Translations under genes and position numbers: made by a program
From: Caballeronia sordidicola
GTDB taxonomy: Bacteria > Pseudomonadota > Gammaproteobacteria > Burkholderiales > Burkholderiaceae
Direction of reading: 5' to 3'
NCBI RefSeq assembly: GCF_002220365.1
Contig: NZ_MTHB01000229.1
Location: 1-64,000 of the forward strand
DNA length: 64,000 nt
The notes under the pieces: model-generated
What the model was told of the DNA's origin: nothing
The model's database searches: none
What the model saw: the letters and a program-made list of their open reading frames with translations, nothing else
In this document: positions 62,671 through 64,000 of the stretch, piece by piece
How the letters are laid out: each line of letters opens with the position of its first letter
Position numbering within the stretch: the first letter of the stretch is position 1

Positions 62671-63462
62671 CTAGACGATGAAAGGAAACTCCACTTCGGG
62701 CAGCGGATCGCCGGAAGCAAGCCGGCCAGCCAGCTCAGGATAGGGCGGTGAGGTCTCGCCACCGCGGTCCACGTAGTGCGCGCCATCGCCGAGCCATCGG
62801 AACGACACTACCCGCCGCGATTGCTGACCGGCCGCGTTACCCGGTGCGCCGTGTACCGTATGAAAGTTGAACGCTATGGCATCGCCCGGCTCCAGATCCC
62901 AACCGAGGATTTGATACGCGTCCCGGTTCGCATCGATATCCGGCAACTCTTCCAGCCGATCCGACTTGTGGTCATACGCCACGCCGCTGAACTTGCGCGG
63001 ACGGAACAGCTTTCCCCACTTGTGTGACCCGGCCACGAATTCGACACACGTTTCCCGAGGCACCGGATCGAGTGGAATCCATAGACTGACGGCTTGCTCG
63101 GCGCTGACGCAGTAGTAGGGCTCATCGTGATGCCACGGCGTGAGCTTTGCCGCGCCCGCTTCTTTTACCAGCACATGTTCGTGAAAGATGCGGGCGCGCT
63201 GCGAGCCCATCAAAGCCTGAGCCACCGCCGCAGCCGGACTGTGTTCCACGAACTCCCTGAACGGTTCAATGCGCTGCCAGTTGCAGTAGTCGCCGAAAAA
63301 GCGCCCGGTTGTTTTTTCGGGCGTGTAGTTCCTGAACGAGGGTCCCGGGTGAGTGGCGTTGTATTCCACGCCATCACGCAAAAGTTCGACCCAGTCCTTA
63401 AACACCCCGCGCAGGACGGCGGCGCCGTCGCGCTCGAACGCTTCCCGTTCTATGGCCAGCAT
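62671..63462 (-). CDS. Phytanoyl-CoA dioxygenase (PhyH) family oxygenase
   Basis: 263 residues, Fe(II)/2-oxoglutarate dioxygenase. The iron triad is His111 and Asp113 in TPWHHDEPYY and probably His204 in HTVHGAPGN; the 2-oxoglutarate Arg is probably Arg217 in SRRVVSFRW. Members hydroxylate acyl-CoA, ectoine or diverse small molecules. It lies just after an ABC permease gene of the polyamine/opine type on the same strand, so its substrate may be the imported compound. AGGAGAA precedes the ATG at 63462. Confidence 0.88.
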   Translation of the reverse strand: MLAIEREAFERDGAAVLRGVFKDWVELLRDGVEYNATHPGPSFRNYTPEKTTGRFFGDYCNWQRIEPFREFVEHSPAAAVAQALMGSQRARIFHEHVLVKEAGAAKLTPWHHDEPYYCVSAEQAVSLWIPLDPVPRETCVEFVAGSHKWGKLFRPRKFSGVAYDHKSDRLEELPDIDANRDAYQILGWDLEPGDAIAFNFHTVHGAPGNAAGQQSRRVVSFRWLGDGAHYVDRGGETSPPYPELAGRLASGDPLPEVEFPFIV

Positions 63463-63542
63463 GCTGTTCTCCTTTAACGAATGATCAAGCGGCAGCGCGC
63501 GTCTGCTCTCGTATAAACGCGATTGCCACTAGCGAAGGAACC

Positions 63543-63568
63543 GAGCCGGCAAAGACCAACGCCGGCTC
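63543..63568 (-). terminator. Hairpin after ABC permease gene
   Basis: GAGCCGGC/GCCGGCTC, perfect 8-bp arms around a 10-nt loop, 12 bases after the permease stop. Only a short T-pair follows on the minus strand, so termination would be partial, letting some transcription reach PhyH. Confidence 0.45.
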
Positions 63569-63579
63569 CCTTAAAGCGT

Positions 63580-64000
63580 TTAGCTTCCCGGCAACGCTGC
63601 TGCCGCGCTGCGTCCGCGGAGCCAGTTGATGCTGGTGAACAGCGCCACCGCGAACAGGATCAGCATGGTGGCCACCGCGAGTATCGATGGATCGATCGAA
63701 TCACGAATGCCGCTCCACATCTGCCGCGGTACGGTCCGCTGATCCGGTCCGCCTATAAAGAGAATCACGATGACTTCATCGAACGAGGTAGCGAACGCAA
63801 AGACGCTGCCCGTCGCCACGGCCGGTGCGATCAACGGCAACGTGACGCGCCGAAAGGCGATCCATGGCGTGGCCCCAAGCCCCGACGCCGCGCGAATGAG
63901 GCTCTGGTCAAACGAGAGCAGGGACGCCGTCACGGTGATCACCACGAAGGGCGTGCCGAGCGCCGCATGCGCGAGCACCACGCCAACGTAGGAATTCACA
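63580..64000 (-). CDS. ABC transporter permease, PotC type (5' part outside window)
   Basis: The last 140 residues are present; the frame runs off the window end. The EAA loop ASGLGATPWIAFRRVTLPLI marks the inner-membrane subunit that contacts the ATPase, and FAFATSFDEVIVILFIGGP is typical of spermidine/putrescine-type (PotC) permeases. At least four helices are visible. Other subunits should follow upstream beyond position 64000. Confidence 0.9.
   Translation of the reverse strand, partial: VNSYVGVVLAHAALGTPFVVITVTASLLSFDQSLIRAASGLGATPWIAFRRVTLPLIAPAVATGSVFAFATSFDEVIVILFIGGPDQRTVPRQMWSGIRDSIDPSILAVATMLILFAVALFTSINWLRGRSAAAALPGS

Overview
The window looks like a Burkholderiaceae genome (Paraburkholderia/Caballeronia type). 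The coding style is high-GC, there are two Burkholderia-type 16-strand porins, many LysR regulators, aromatic-acid and sugar-acid MFS transporters, and several small Burkholderia-type exported proteins. No housekeeping, ribosomal or tRNA genes were seen. Dense catabolic and accessory content fits a secondary chromosome or megaplasmid, but that is inference.

Layout. 1-3.6 kb: the end of a probable IS21-like insertion sequence cuts off a ClC chloride channel gene; next is an NfeD-slipin membrane-protease operon. 3.9-16.3 kb: an accessory block of small exported, lipoprotein and unknown genes. It holds an HD-GYP c-di-GMP phosphodiesterase, an isolated flgH (L-ring) homologue and an isolated flhC homologue without flhD, plus two paralogous small proteins and an 89-nt intergenic block present twice. 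16.3-24.7 kb: a LysR gene divergent from a catabolic run (HpcH/HpaI aldolase, amidohydrolase, unknown protein, AAHS transporter, EAR-repeat propeller, carboxylesterase). A tandemly duplicated long hairpin lies in front of the transporter. 25-31.8 kb: DUF4410-like lipoprotein, VOC protein, LysR, urea transporter, a short flavin reductase and a hipBA toxin-antitoxin pair with two visible operators.

32-38.2 kb: benzoylformate decarboxylase, aldehyde dehydrogenase, AAHS transporter and porin, together a benzoylformate to benzoate module. 38.5 kb: acyltransferase. 39.7-46 kb: exported nucleoside hydrolase plus rbsK, rbsC, rbsA, rbsB, which together could release, import and phosphorylate ribose from nucleosides. 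46.2-50.1 kb: LysR, DUF2968-like protein, and a coupled DeoR-type regulator/MFS pair with a phased-repeat promoter. 50.4-54.6 kb: LysR next to an aspartoacylase-like/MFS/metallo-beta-lactamase operon. 55-58.3 kb: VOC protein, GGDEF-EAL protein and a frameshifted two-module cysteine protein. 58.4-64 kb: porin, SMP-30 lactonase, ExuT-like MFS, PhyH dioxygenase and the 3' part of a polyamine-type ABC permease.

Most promising observations: the isolated flhC/flgH/HD-GYP block with its repeated 89-nt element, the duplicated hairpins at 20.3-20.5 kb, the hipBA and deoR operator arrays, and the split cysteine-module gene at 58 kb.
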